This document shows, piece after piece, positions 1-7,154 of a stretch of DNA of 64,000 bases; position 1 is the first letter of the stretch, and every line of letters starts with the position of its first letter. Below the pieces are notes generated by a model. That model was not told the DNA's origin. It was given only the letters and a program-made list of their open reading frames with translations, and made no database searches. A program made the translations under genes and the position numbers. Source of the stretch: Leptospira kemamanensis (lineage in GTDB: Bacteria; Spirochaetota; Leptospiria; Leptospirales; Leptospiraceae); the NCBI RefSeq assembly GCF_004769665.1, contig NZ_RQGG01000010.1:1-64000 (forward strand), read 5' to 3'.

Positions 1-396
1 ATCGAGTCTTAGAAGTCGTTGGTGTTTTGTAAGAAGCTTAGTTCTTGTCCAGACTCCTCGGACTCCGCCTGAACTAACACTGTGTCCTTTCAGATTCAAT
101 TGTTGTGCAACACGAATAGAACCATGGGTAGGATTAATAAGGCTATAATCCAGAATCACTTTTTCGAGCTCTTCGGATAATCGGTTTGGATGAGGGTTAG
201 TAGCTCCTGAAACTCTGTCTATTAAACCCTCTGATCCAAACGTTTGGTAATTCCTTCTGATCTCATAAAACTGTTGTCTGGAATAACCCATGATCTTACA
301 GGCTTTACTGACATTGCTCAATTCATTTGCTAACTCTAGTAAATTTAGCTTTCTTCTCGCTGCTTTGGTGTTTACGTTGGTATTGGTGGTGGTCAT
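1..396 (-). CDS. IS481-family transposase, N-terminal part (C-terminus beyond window)
   Basis: The minus-strand frame from the ATG at 396 stays open for 132 codons to the window edge. It starts MTTTNTNVNTKAAR and contains a helix-turn-helix region with ELSNVSKACKIMGYSRQQFY, followed by a second one with HGSIRVAQQLN and SSGGVRGVWTR, which is the DNA-binding N-terminus usual for IS481 transposases (LELA-x-EL-x-NVS-x-A, then WGQVRVANEL and GVRCVWQR in relatives). The DDE catalytic domain would lie outside the window. An AGGAGGG ribosome-binding site sits 6 bases upstream of the ATG. Whether the full gene is intact cannot be judged here. Confidence 0.85.
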   Translation of the reverse strand, partial: MTTTNTNVNTKAARRKLNLLELANELSNVSKACKIMGYSRQQFYEIRRNYQTFGSEGLIDRVSGATNPHPNRLSEELEKVILDYSLINPTHGSIRVAQQLNLKGHSVSSGGVRGVWTRTKLLTKHQRLLRLD

Positions 397-410
397 GCAT
401 TTTCCCTCCT
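1..410 (-). mobile_element. IS481-family insertion sequence, partial at window edge
   Basis: The element is inferred from the transposase reading frame that runs off the left edge. Only the 5' end of the element (higher coordinates) is inside the window. I could not fix the terminal inverted repeat: candidate ends lie somewhere in 410-490 but no partner end is visible, so the boundary given is only the ribosome-binding site of the transposase. Neighbouring sequence to about 2 kb is gene-poor and rich in hairpins and repeats, which suits an accessory region. Confidence 0.55.
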
Positions 411-604
411 AGGAAATGACTTTGTGGTAAAAATCATTTTTCTAATTAGAGTATGTGTGACCACTGCTTCTTTTCGAAACTGTCAGGTGAATACTATACT
501 AGCACAAATGAATGTTCCGTTGATTGTCGAGATATAAGGAATTCTTTTCTTTTACAGAAGAGACTATTGAATCAAAACTTGCAGACAATGAGAGAAAACC
601 GAAG

Positions 605-669
605 CTTAAAAGAGAGTGATCTCTCTTAAGCGCTTGTTTCCAGGAGTAGGTGTGGTAGAGACCACCTAC
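605..669. other. Two adjacent tetraloop hairpins
   Basis: Hairpin 1 pairs CTTAAAAGAGAG (605-616) with CTCTCTTAAG (621-630) across a TGAT loop, leaving a two-base bulge. Hairpin 2 pairs GTAGGTGTGGT (646-656) with ACCACCTAC (661-669) across an AGAG loop, again with a two-base bulge. Neither is followed by a T-run, so they are not ordinary intrinsic terminators. They may be part of a structured RNA or a remnant of a mobile element end. Confidence 0.45.
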
Positions 670-916
670 TACGGGATTGGATTCCAAGTGGCAGTTTCCA
701 TCTCGCGGTTTGTGGAGAATCGGTTACGGGGATACGTCAATACTTTTTTGATAAGGCGCTTTTAATTGCAATGCGGATAGCCGGTAGGGCAGGGATGATA
801 AACGAATTTCGCAAAGCCAATCGAATCCCAGCAGTTATCTAAAGTTCTATTATTGTCCGCCAAAAGATTATTATACGTATTGCAATTAACACCCGTCTTC
901 CCCCTCCCAAGTCCCC

Positions 917-963
917 CGCGCCATTGACACTGAGTTTATCGAAGTGTCGATAGTAGCGGAAAT
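917..963. repeat. Partial intergenic repeat (copy C) split by a REP-like palindrome
   Basis: CGCGCCA (917-923) and CGATAGTAGCGGAAAT (948-963) match the repeat at 1783-1921, where they are separated by a single G. Here 24 bases (924-947) lie between them. That insert contains GACACT ... AGTGTC arms and a TGAGTTTATCGA core that resembles the TGAGCTTGTCGA core of palindromic repeats common in many bacterial genomes. The resemblance to that general class is from memory, not a search. Confidence 0.5.
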
Positions 964-1083
964 ACAAAGGATAAAATTTCGCAAATAAAACCGATCCATA
1001 GTCAAAATGTATCATCACACAAAAAAGTGATGATTCCTCCCTCAATTCACTAACATCTTCTAGGAAGGAAATGAGAACCATGA

Positions 1084-1647
1084 TTATTGGCTTTCGATGA
1101 TTACACTTAGTGTTCGGCTAAGATCATCTAAATCATCTCTTGATACTAACATGGAAAATTGTGAAGGTGTTGTCCCACTTGCATTATAGAGCCATCTGTT
1201 GCTCACTGAATTGTCGCGAGTCAACCCTAAGGTATTAAATCCATCTACCATTGTAGATGCTTGGAAAGGGCATGTAGTTGAGGTTGATTTCGTTCGCCCA
1301 GGGCTGAAATCGTTTAAATCAGTTCCTGAGTAAACAAATCTTATTCGATCTGTGCTGGATACACCAGTAAAGATCAGTAATACCCTCTGCGATTCGGTAG
1401 AACCGCTTTTCGTGGATTCCCATGTATCAATTGTACGCAATGTGCGGTTGACTTCAAATTTACCAGCAGCAATTGTGCTACCAGAAGTGAGTAGGTAACC
1501 ACAAGCGGTAGCAGTCGTTCGGCTTGAATTTAAAGCATTTAGTAAGAAAAGCTGTGTCAGGTCATCAGATTTCTTTTCGGTAGAACAGTTTGCAACGGTT
1601 AGGAGGGAAAATACAAAACAAACGAGAATTTCTTGATATTTAATCAT
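1084..1647 (-). CDS. Putative lipoprotein, unknown function
   Basis: A 187-residue protein with an export signal and lipobox (LTVANC, lipidated Cys at about 22), so it is probably anchored in the inner or outer membrane facing the periplasm or surface. After the lipid anchor there is a short Leu/Asn-rich segment and then a beta-rich, Ser/Thr-rich body with two further cysteines (TACGY and TTCPF), which could form one disulfide. I do not recognise a family. The start chosen is the ATG at 1647; a 10-base tandem repeat spans the start and creates another ATG at 1657 that stops after five codons. No clear ribosome-binding site is visible. It stands alone between repeat-rich spacers, typical of lineage-specific leptospiral lipoproteins. 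Confidence 0.65.
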   Translation of the reverse strand: MIKYQEILVCFVFSLLTVANCSTEKKSDDLTQLFLLNALNSSRTTATACGYLLTSGSTIAAGKFEVNRTLRTIDTWESTKSGSTESQRVLLIFTGVSSTDRIRFVYSGTDLNDFSPGRTKSTSTTCPFQASTMVDGFNTLGLTRDNSVSNRWLYNASGTTPSQFSMLVSRDDLDDLSRTLSVIIESQ

Positions 1648-1664
1648 ATTTAATCATATTTAAT
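1636..1664. repeat. Tandem repeat of a 10-bp unit, about 2.9 copies
   Basis: ATATTTAATC is repeated at 1636-1645 and 1646-1655, with a nine-base third unit at 1656-1664. It covers the start codon and leader of the lipoprotein gene at 1084-1647. Change in copy number would move the region upstream of the start. Confidence 0.9.
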
Positions 1665-2054
1665 TTTCGTCAAACACAAAGAGAATGGGATATGTTTTGT
1701 CAATAAAAAAATCAATGCAGTTAAATCAAAATTATATTATCACCACACACTAAGTGAACGTAAGCTGGTTGTCCCCCCCATTCCCTCGCGCCAGCGATAG
1801 TAGCGGAAATCCTTTCCGTAAACTGAATTATTTTAGTCAACTAACAGACTGGAAAGATTGGAGCGAATAGCGCGATCGTTATAGAATTAAATGCCAATCG
1901 ACTAACGGATTCGAGGCGCCCAAATAAACATTCATCAATTCTTTTCTTAACCAAGTGAAGTGTCTCCCACGGAGGCGTGGCCAGGGATTTTCTTGCGCTC
2001 GCCAATCGGACCCGGACGGGACGCTGGCAGGAGTGGGGGATACTGAACTCGTTC
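1648..2054. other. Intergenic region with repeat copy A and GC-rich hairpins
   Basis: No gene was seen. The stretch contains the tandem repeat end, repeat copy A (1783-1921), and a GC-rich tail to about 2040 with a perfect CCACG-GAGG-CGTGG hairpin (1967-1980). The tail lies just beyond the stop of the minus-strand gene at 2055, so part of it could be that gene's transcript end. Confidence 0.5.
1783..1921 (+). repeat. Dispersed intergenic repeat, copy A
   Basis: This stretch matches the reverse complement of 43636-43781 in three blocks in the same order: CGCGCCAGCGAT-x-G-x-AGCGGAAAT with a following TTTCC, then GGAAA-x-GATTGGAGCGAA-x-AGCGCG, then GATTCGAGGCGCCC. Block 1 contains a hairpin, CGGAAA-TCC-TTTCCG (1804-1818). 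There is no reading frame through it. Between blocks the copies diverge, which suggests conserved structure rather than recent duplication. Confidence 0.75.
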
Positions 2055-2876
2055 TTAATTTGAACGACTAGGAGTGACAGGCATGTAGTACTTGAGTCCT
2101 AAGTTTCCTTGGATCTCAGGTGCCCATAGTTCGTCAAGCGTGCGACCAGCTTCTCTGGCGTTAATCGGAACTCGCACCATCCCTTCAAACGTAAGGTTGC
2201 TATTGGAGATACTAATCCCTGGAGTTACGTACACTTGTCTTCCTACGAAGTTGGTGCGAGAAGGTTCTTGGGCACGAATAGACGAGTTAAAACGATTAGA
2301 GTATTCGGATGCGTCAAACCGGTGTAATTCGGAGAGTTGCAAAAATAATTCCCAACGAGAGTTTTTGATAAAAGAAAACAAGTTGCGATTGAGGCGGTAT
2401 TTGATTCGCACTTTTGATTCTGCTACATCGACATACCCACTGGAACCTTGGTTGAGGGACATTCCCATACTAAGGCCTAAATCAAATGTGAAACCATTTC
2501 GGTAATACACATAAGTCACATTGGGTTGGTAGGAAAGCATGGCGGCATTAGACCTTTCTGGTCGAACGTCAAAATTTCCTTCTGGGTTACGATAAGGATT
2601 GATGGAAGTAAACGGAATGACGGGAGAAAAAATTTGAATGCCTGCCATGGGATCGTTTGATTTTGAAAAAACATAATTGGATCCCAGTTCCAATTCTTTA
2701 GGGAAACGAAAGGGGATTAGAATCGCCAAATTTCCGTTATGTGAACCGCCTACTTGGAAGAGGGAGGCTTTGGGATCAGTAAAAGAATAACTCGAAAAGA
2801 AAGGAAGGCCTTGTGCTAAAACCGAAAGGCTCGTGATGGTTACGAGAATGGAGATAAGTACGACCTTTTTTAGCAT
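2055..2876 (-). CDS. Putative outer-membrane beta-barrel protein
   Basis: A 273-residue protein with a clear signal peptide (MLKKVVLISILVTITSL..., probable cleavage after VLAQ near residue 22) and no internal hydrophobic helix. The mature part is rich in alternating hydrophobic/polar stretches, aromatic residues and Asn/Ser turns (for example NVTYVYYRNGFTFDLGLSMGMS), as in outer-membrane barrels, and it ends in a strand-like LGLKYYMP. I do not recognise a named family; the description is from composition. It is divergent from the phosphofructokinase gene, with an 84-base gap. A MLKK start with the usual charged n-region supports the ATG at 2876. Confidence 0.6.
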   Translation of the reverse strand: MLKKVVLISILVTITSLSVLAQGLPFFSSYSFTDPKASLFQVGGSHNGNLAILIPFRFPKELELGSNYVFSKSNDPMAGIQIFSPVIPFTSINPYRNPEGNFDVRPERSNAAMLSYQPNVTYVYYRNGFTFDLGLSMGMSLNQGSSGYVDVAESKVRIKYRLNRNLFSFIKNSRWELFLQLSELHRFDASEYSNRFNSSIRAQEPSRTNFVGRQVYVTPGISISNSNLTFEGMVRVPINAREAGRTLDELWAPEIQGNLGLKYYMPVTPSRSN

Positions 2877-2960
2877 CTAAATGCATTTCTGCCTGATTTT
2901 CCTTTGTTTGGCAATGAAATTTGCTTTCTTCTCTTTCTTTTTTTGTTATAAGTGAGACCG

Positions 2961-4268
2961 ATGAATCAAAACGATACCAAAGTAGAACAATTTGGACCAT
3001 GCACCATCCCAAACCCAGCTGGGTATGACTACTGGACGGAAGACAATTCCGTTGTTCTCTTCCAAACCATCTTTTCTGGCGTGGAAGATGCCAAAAAAAC
3101 CATCGATTCGAGTCCTGTATTTTTTGAACAAGCTGGCCCGAAAGAAAAGATCTATTTTCGACCTGAAGAAGTGACGGCAGGGATTGTGACCTGTGGGGGA
3201 CTTTGCCCTGGCATCAATGATGTGATCCGTGCGCTTGTGATGGAGTTACACTACCGTTACAAAGTGCCGAGAATTCTTGGGTTTCCCTTTGGGTATGAAG
3301 GACTCGTAAAAAAGTTTGGACATAGGCCGATTGAGCTCACTCCCGATAAGGTGGCCCACATCATGAATTTTGGAGGATCCATCCTTGGGTCTTCGAGGGG
3401 AAACCAAAAGATCGAAGAGATGGTGGATACTTTGTTTTTATATGGAGTGAAGATGCTGTTTTGCATTGGAGGCGATGGGACTCTTCGCGGTGCCCAGGCC
3501 ATCCAAGAGGAAGTGAGAAAACGAAAAGAAGACATCGCCATTGTCGGCATTCCCAAAACCATCGACAACGACATCAATTATGTCCAAAAAACATTTGGGT
3601 TCTCGACTGCTTTTAGTAAGGCGGTGGAAGCTGTCAATTGTGCTCATGAAGAAGCAAAAGGCGCACCAAATGGGATTGGTCTTGTCAAACTGATGGGGCG
3701 CCATTCAGGATTCATCGCTGTGAATTCAGCACTGGCTTCCAAAAATGTAAACTTTGTCCTCATCCCGGAACTTGATTTTGATTTAGAAGGGGAAGGTGCT
3801 TTTTTACCTGTTTTACTGGATCGTGTCAAACGAAGAGGACATGCCGTTGTGATAGTGGCAGAAGGGGCGGGACAAAAGTACTTCGAAGACAAAGGGGAAA
3901 AAGACCAATCGGGAAATAAAAAACTCGCGGACATCGGTGTTTTTATAAAAGATAAAATCACGGAGTATTTTAAAAAAGAAGCCGTACCTCTCAATTTGAA
4001 ATACATCGATCCAAGTTACATCATTCGTTCTGTTCCTGCCAATGCAGAAGATTCTGTTTTCTGTGGGTTCTTAGCACAAAACGCGGTACATGCGGCGTTT
4101 GCTGGTCGAACGGGTTGTGTAGTGGGGATATGGAACAATGTGTTCACTGTGATGCCCATCTCCCTTGCCATTGCGGAACGCAAAGTGTTACGACCAGAAC
4201 GAAGTACGTTGTGGCGAGCACTGCTTGCCTCCACAGGCCAACCGAATTCGATGAAGTCGAAAGGATAA
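2961..4268 (+). CDS. pfkA: 6-phosphofructokinase, plant/trypanosome-like (X) clade
   Basis: Phosphorylates fructose 6-phosphate to fructose 1,6-bisphosphate in glycolysis, in the cytoplasm. The protein (435 residues) carries [10 protein letters not shown] (about 78-87), the GGDGT phosphate-donor loop (170-174), the catalytic PKTIDND (198-204) and MGRHSGF. Family knowledge: Gly in GGDGT goes with ATP use, while PPi enzymes carry Asp there; Lys in PKTIDND, rather than the Gly of E. coli PfkA, is shared by PPi enzymes and by the ATP-using X clade. The Gly/Lys combination therefore points to ATP. The length, about 100 residues above E. coli PfkA, also fits that clade. I prefer the ATG at 2961; an in-frame GTG at 2952 would add three residues. 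The gene symbol is provisional. Confidence 0.9.
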   Translation: MNQNDTKVEQFGPCTIPNPAGYDYWTEDNSVVLFQTIFSGVEDAKKTIDSSPVFFEQAGPKEKIYFRPEEVTAGIVTCGGLCPGINDVIRALVMELHYRYKVPRILGFPFGYEGLVKKFGHRPIELTPDKVAHIMNFGGSILGSSRGNQKIEEMVDTLFLYGVKMLFCIGGDGTLRGAQAIQEEVRKRKEDIAIVGIPKTIDNDINYVQKTFGFSTAFSKAVEAVNCAHEEAKGAPNGIGLVKLMGRHSGFIAVNSALASKNVNFVLIPELDFDLEGEGAFLPVLLDRVKRRGHAVVIVAEGAGQKYFEDKGEKDQSGNKKLADIGVFIKDKITEYFKKEAVPLNLKYIDPSYIIRSVPANAEDSVFCGFLAQNAVHAAFAGRTGCVVGIWNNVFTVMPISLAIAERKVLRPERSTLWRALLASTGQPNSMKSKG

Positions 4269-4330
4269 AAAAGGAAAGATTTTTCACTTCCATTGGAATT
4301 GGGCTGTCGTCTAATTGGTTAGAGAATCCT

Positions 4331-4756
4331 ATGAGACCTGTTTCCAAAAAAACAAAACGAGTCGTGAGTGTAGTTTTACTAACTGCCATTACATTCGTTT
4401 TGGTTTGTACGGCAGGTTTTTTCGAATGCCCTCAATTGGGTCTCATGAAAGGGGAAGTTTCTTCTGCGACTTCACAGGATTTCCCTTTGACTTGCCATAC
4501 GGAACCTTTGGAAGAGGGGGATGAAAGTTCGAAAGCAGGGAATTCCTGTCAGTGTAATGAAATTTCCAAATCAGAAGGTATTTCGTTTCAAATTGAATTT
4601 GCAAAATTAGTTCGTATCTCCATTCAAAAACTGTATTTCATTTCTACATTGGAACTACCTGTGATTTTCTCAGAGTTTCAAATACATAGTAACTCGCACC
4701 TATCTGATCTAAACCAGTTCCAAGACCTTCAAAAAACCATAAAACTTCTCATTTAA
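4331..4756 (+). CDS. Small secreted or anchored Cys-containing protein of the copper efflux operon
   Basis: A 141-residue protein starting MRPVSKKTKR with one N-terminal hydrophobic segment (about 11-30), so it is exported or anchored in the inner membrane. The periplasmic part has Cys residues at ECPQ, TCHTE and CQCN, which could bind a soft metal or form disulfides. It lies 39 bases before the CusC gene and reads in the same direction, so it probably belongs to the efflux operon. The frame is also open upstream, into the phosphofructokinase gene, but those codons overlap that gene. I do not recognise a family. Small Cys/His proteins are common at the head of copper and silver efflux operons, so metal binding is inference from composition and position. 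Confidence 0.6.
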   Translation: MRPVSKKTKRVVSVVLLTAITFVLVCTAGFFECPQLGLMKGEVSSATSQDFPLTCHTEPLEEGDESSKAGNSCQCNEISKSEGISFQIEFAKLVRISIQKLYFISTLELPVIFSEFQIHSNSHLSDLNQFQDLQKTIKLLI

Positions 4757-4795
4757 ACCAACCCGATTTTTTAACTTCAAATCGGAGGTAATATT

Positions 4796-6160
4796 ATGAG
4801 AAGACATTATATAAATATATTTAAATATACTATTGTTCTGATTTACCCCATATTCTTTCTGGAGTTATCTGCCAGTAGTCAAAGTGGGATAAATCAAAAA
4901 ATTTACGAATTATTAAAAAAACATCCAGAAGTTTCATTGAAGTTTTTGGAGGCAAAAGAGAAAGAATTTCGAGCCAAACACGCAGATGTATATCCAGATC
5001 CTAAAATTGGATTTGCATACAGGTCCTATCCTTACCGTTCGGGGTTTGATACCGATCGAGTAAGACCAGATACACCCAGTATGACGGGGAAAGAATATTC
5101 CATCTCTCAAGAAATTCCATTTCCAGGTAGATTGAATTTGGAAAAACAAATTCTGAAAACTGATTCAGAGTTGGACTATTGGAGTGGAGTTTGGGTTCAA
5201 AATGAATTCATTCGATCTTATTTTGAATTGGTATTATCGATTGCGGCGATAGAAAGGGAAATCAATGATCTTAGCCAAATCGAAAAACAATTACATACGA
5301 AAGCGAAGTTAGAATCTTCCCAATATGTTTCTGAGCAACTAAAGTTATCCAATGTTCTGAAAACAAAAAATCAAATTGAGAAATGGAAAGATCGAATTTT
5401 TGAGAAAACGATCACGCTTAAAGAACTAAAACAATCCTTAGAGTTTTACGTACAACATGTGGGTGTTAGTACAATTTCGGAAGAAGAGATCATTCATTAT
5501 TTGTCCCAAAAAGAAAATGGCATCGAACAAGATTTGTCGAGTGATTCTCTTTCGAAGTTTCCACTCATTCAATTTGCGGAAGTGAACCAATCAAAAGCGA
5601 TCATTGAATCGAAAAAAGATGAAATCCTACATTTGCCTGATTTTGAACTTTTTGTGAGTTATATGCAACGTAGGAGAAAACCCTTTTTACTTGATAGTGG
5701 GCCTTTGAATGTCGCCATTATGGACAATCCAGAGTTTGCGGGTGATCTTTGGAGTGCTGGTGTCACCATTCGTATCCCTGTTTGGTCATTGGCAAAAGTG
5801 GATGAATTAAACCAATCCAACTCTTTACGTATCACTAGGTTACAAAAAGAAAAAGAAAAGGAAAGAATTAGGTTAAAATCGGAATACCAAACCACGTTTG
5901 AAGCATGGCAAGGAAACAAACAAAGGTTTGATCACTTTAAAAATATTCTTTTGCCATCCTTTCAAAAGAACATCAAATCATCTCTTTCTGCGTATGCCAA
6001 GGGAGATAGCGTGTTGGGTGAAAGTTATGATTTCATCACGGACACACTCGAGATGCAATCGCAGTTACACCAAATCCAATTGAGACGTTGGACATCTGTT
6101 TTGAAATTATTGCAACTAACAAATCATTTGTTGCCAGAAGGAGAAAACCATGAAGGTTAA
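4796..6160 (+). CDS. cusC: TolC-family outer-membrane channel of heavy-metal efflux (CusC/CzcC-like)
   Basis: Outer-membrane exit duct of a tripartite RND pump. The 454-residue protein has a signal peptide (hydrophobic 9-26, cleavage near SASSQ) followed by long alpha-helical repeats typical of the outer-membrane efflux family, with a duplicated pattern: QEIPFPGRLNLEKQIL (about 112-127) in the first half and WSAGVTIRIPVW (about 318-329) in the second. A strong GGAGG site lies 7 bases before the ATG. It overlaps the next gene by 11 bases, which implies translational coupling. The CusC assignment rather than CzcC rests on the methionine signature of the pump gene downstream. Confidence 0.85.
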   Translation: MRRHYINIFKYTIVLIYPIFFLELSASSQSGINQKIYELLKKHPEVSLKFLEAKEKEFRAKHADVYPDPKIGFAYRSYPYRSGFDTDRVRPDTPSMTGKEYSISQEIPFPGRLNLEKQILKTDSELDYWSGVWVQNEFIRSYFELVLSIAAIEREINDLSQIEKQLHTKAKLESSQYVSEQLKLSNVLKTKNQIEKWKDRIFEKTITLKELKQSLEFYVQHVGVSTISEEEIIHYLSQKENGIEQDLSSDSLSKFPLIQFAEVNQSKAIIESKKDEILHLPDFELFVSYMQRRRKPFLLDSGPLNVAIMDNPEFAGDLWSAGVTIRIPVWSLAKVDELNQSNSLRITRLQKEKEKERIRLKSEYQTTFEAWQGNKQRFDHFKNILLPSFQKNIKSSLSAYAKGDSVLGESYDFITDTLEMQSQLHQIQLRRWTSVLKLLQLTNHLLPEGENHEG

Positions 6161-7154
6161 AGTATTGTTATATGCCGTTGTAATCACGTCATTTTTTTTG
6201 GTTTCTTGTGGTGAAACAGTACACAATCATAAGGATGTATATACTTGCCCTATGCATCCTCAGATTGAAATGGATCATCCTGGCGAATGTCCAATTTGCG
6301 GAATGCAGTTAGTAAAAAAAGAAGATCCACTTCTTAACCCAGAATCGGAACATGAATACCATACTCAAACGAAAGAACCTGACCTTAAATTGTCTGAGAA
6401 CAAACAATCCATTCTAAACTTAGATACGATCCATGTGACAAAGGGAACGATCACCAAAATAATCAATCTCAGCGGACAGGTTGCGTATGATCCTGAAATT
6501 TTTTCGACTGCCAATGAATACAAATCGATTGGAACCGAGAACGAATGGGGAAAAGAAATTCGAGTCGGAATACGTTTGCGGTTTACCAAGTTGGGTTTGA
6601 GTGACAAACAAATACAATACATTCTTTCTAAAAACGCAAATCTCTTTTTGACAGGAAGATTCAATCAAACAGCACTCTTAGTGTTTCAAGTATATGAAAA
6701 TGATCTCTCTTACTTAAAAGTGGGGAAGTCCATTGACTTGGTGAACCTGGTAGATACAAAAAATTCAAACAAAGCAAAAATTGTGGCGATGGGCAATTTG
6801 ATCAACCAAGACACAAGGACCTTGTCCGTTTGGTGTGAGGTGAAAGACCCACAAGAATTTTTTAAACCACAAATGTATGTGCAAGGAACCTATGGAATTG
6901 AAAAACCCAATGTATTAAGAATTCCAAAAGAATCCATTCTTCCAACGGGAAAATCTGATTTGGTATATCAAAAAACCGCAACCAATCATTATGCTCCCAA
7001 AAAAATCAAAGTTGGATTTACCTCCACAGAATGGGTCGAGGTAATGGAAGGCCTAGAAGAAGGGGATCAAATTGTATCCAAGGCAAATTTTTTATTAGAT
7101 TCAGAGTCAAAACTAAAGTTAGGTGGTGACAAAAATGATCAACACAATCATTAA
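6150..7154 (+). CDS. cusB: Lipoprotein periplasmic adaptor with heavy-metal-binding domain (CusB-like)
   Basis: Periplasmic bridge between pump and channel. Lipobox LVSC gives a lipidated Cys at about 20. Residues about 31-55 form a heavy-metal-binding domain (YTCPMHPQ ... GECPICGMQL) as found fused to many CusB proteins. The adaptor body follows (lipoyl/barrel start ITKIINLSGQVAYDPE, barrel VLRIPKESILPTG, C-terminal EWVEVMEGLEEGDQIV). The alpha-hairpin region is short, and the protein (334 residues) is shorter than the usual 400 or more. The C-terminus ends in DQHNH, which adds histidines. It overlaps CusC by 11 bases and CusA by 20 bases. I see no frameshift; the short form looks like a compact variant. 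Confidence 0.85.
   Translation: MKVKVLLYAVVITSFFLVSCGETVHNHKDVYTCPMHPQIEMDHPGECPICGMQLVKKEDPLLNPESEHEYHTQTKEPDLKLSENKQSILNLDTIHVTKGTITKIINLSGQVAYDPEIFSTANEYKSIGTENEWGKEIRVGIRLRFTKLGLSDKQIQYILSKNANLFLTGRFNQTALLVFQVYENDLSYLKVGKSIDLVNLVDTKNSNKAKIVAMGNLINQDTRTLSVWCEVKDPQEFFKPQMYVQGTYGIEKPNVLRIPKESILPTGKSDLVYQKTATNHYAPKKIKVGFTSTEWVEVMEGLEEGDQIVSKANFLLDSESKLKLGGDKNDQHNH

Larger units (their letters stand above)
397..1083. other. Gene-poor region with hairpins and a degenerate repeat
   Basis: No convincing gene was found. Short open frames at 499-687 and 839-1081 (both minus) have no ribosome-binding site or recognisable family and run through hairpin sequence. The stretch holds two bulged hairpins (605-669), a palindromic repeat inside a degenerate intergenic repeat (917-963), and GC-rich patches unlike the flanking AT-rich DNA. 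It probably represents insertion-sequence flank and decayed accessory DNA. Confidence 0.5.

Noticed and set aside
499..687. 62-residue minus-strand open frame
   Set aside because: It runs through both hairpins, has no ribosome-binding site and no family resemblance.
839..1081. 80-residue minus-strand open frame
   Set aside because: It crosses repeat copy C and has low-complexity, shadow-like composition.
4303..4330. tRNA-like 5' half (TCGTCTAATTGGTTAGAG) downstream of the phosphofructokinase gene
   Set aside because: No anticodon stem or T-arm follows at the right distances; the next bases are the start of a coding sequence.
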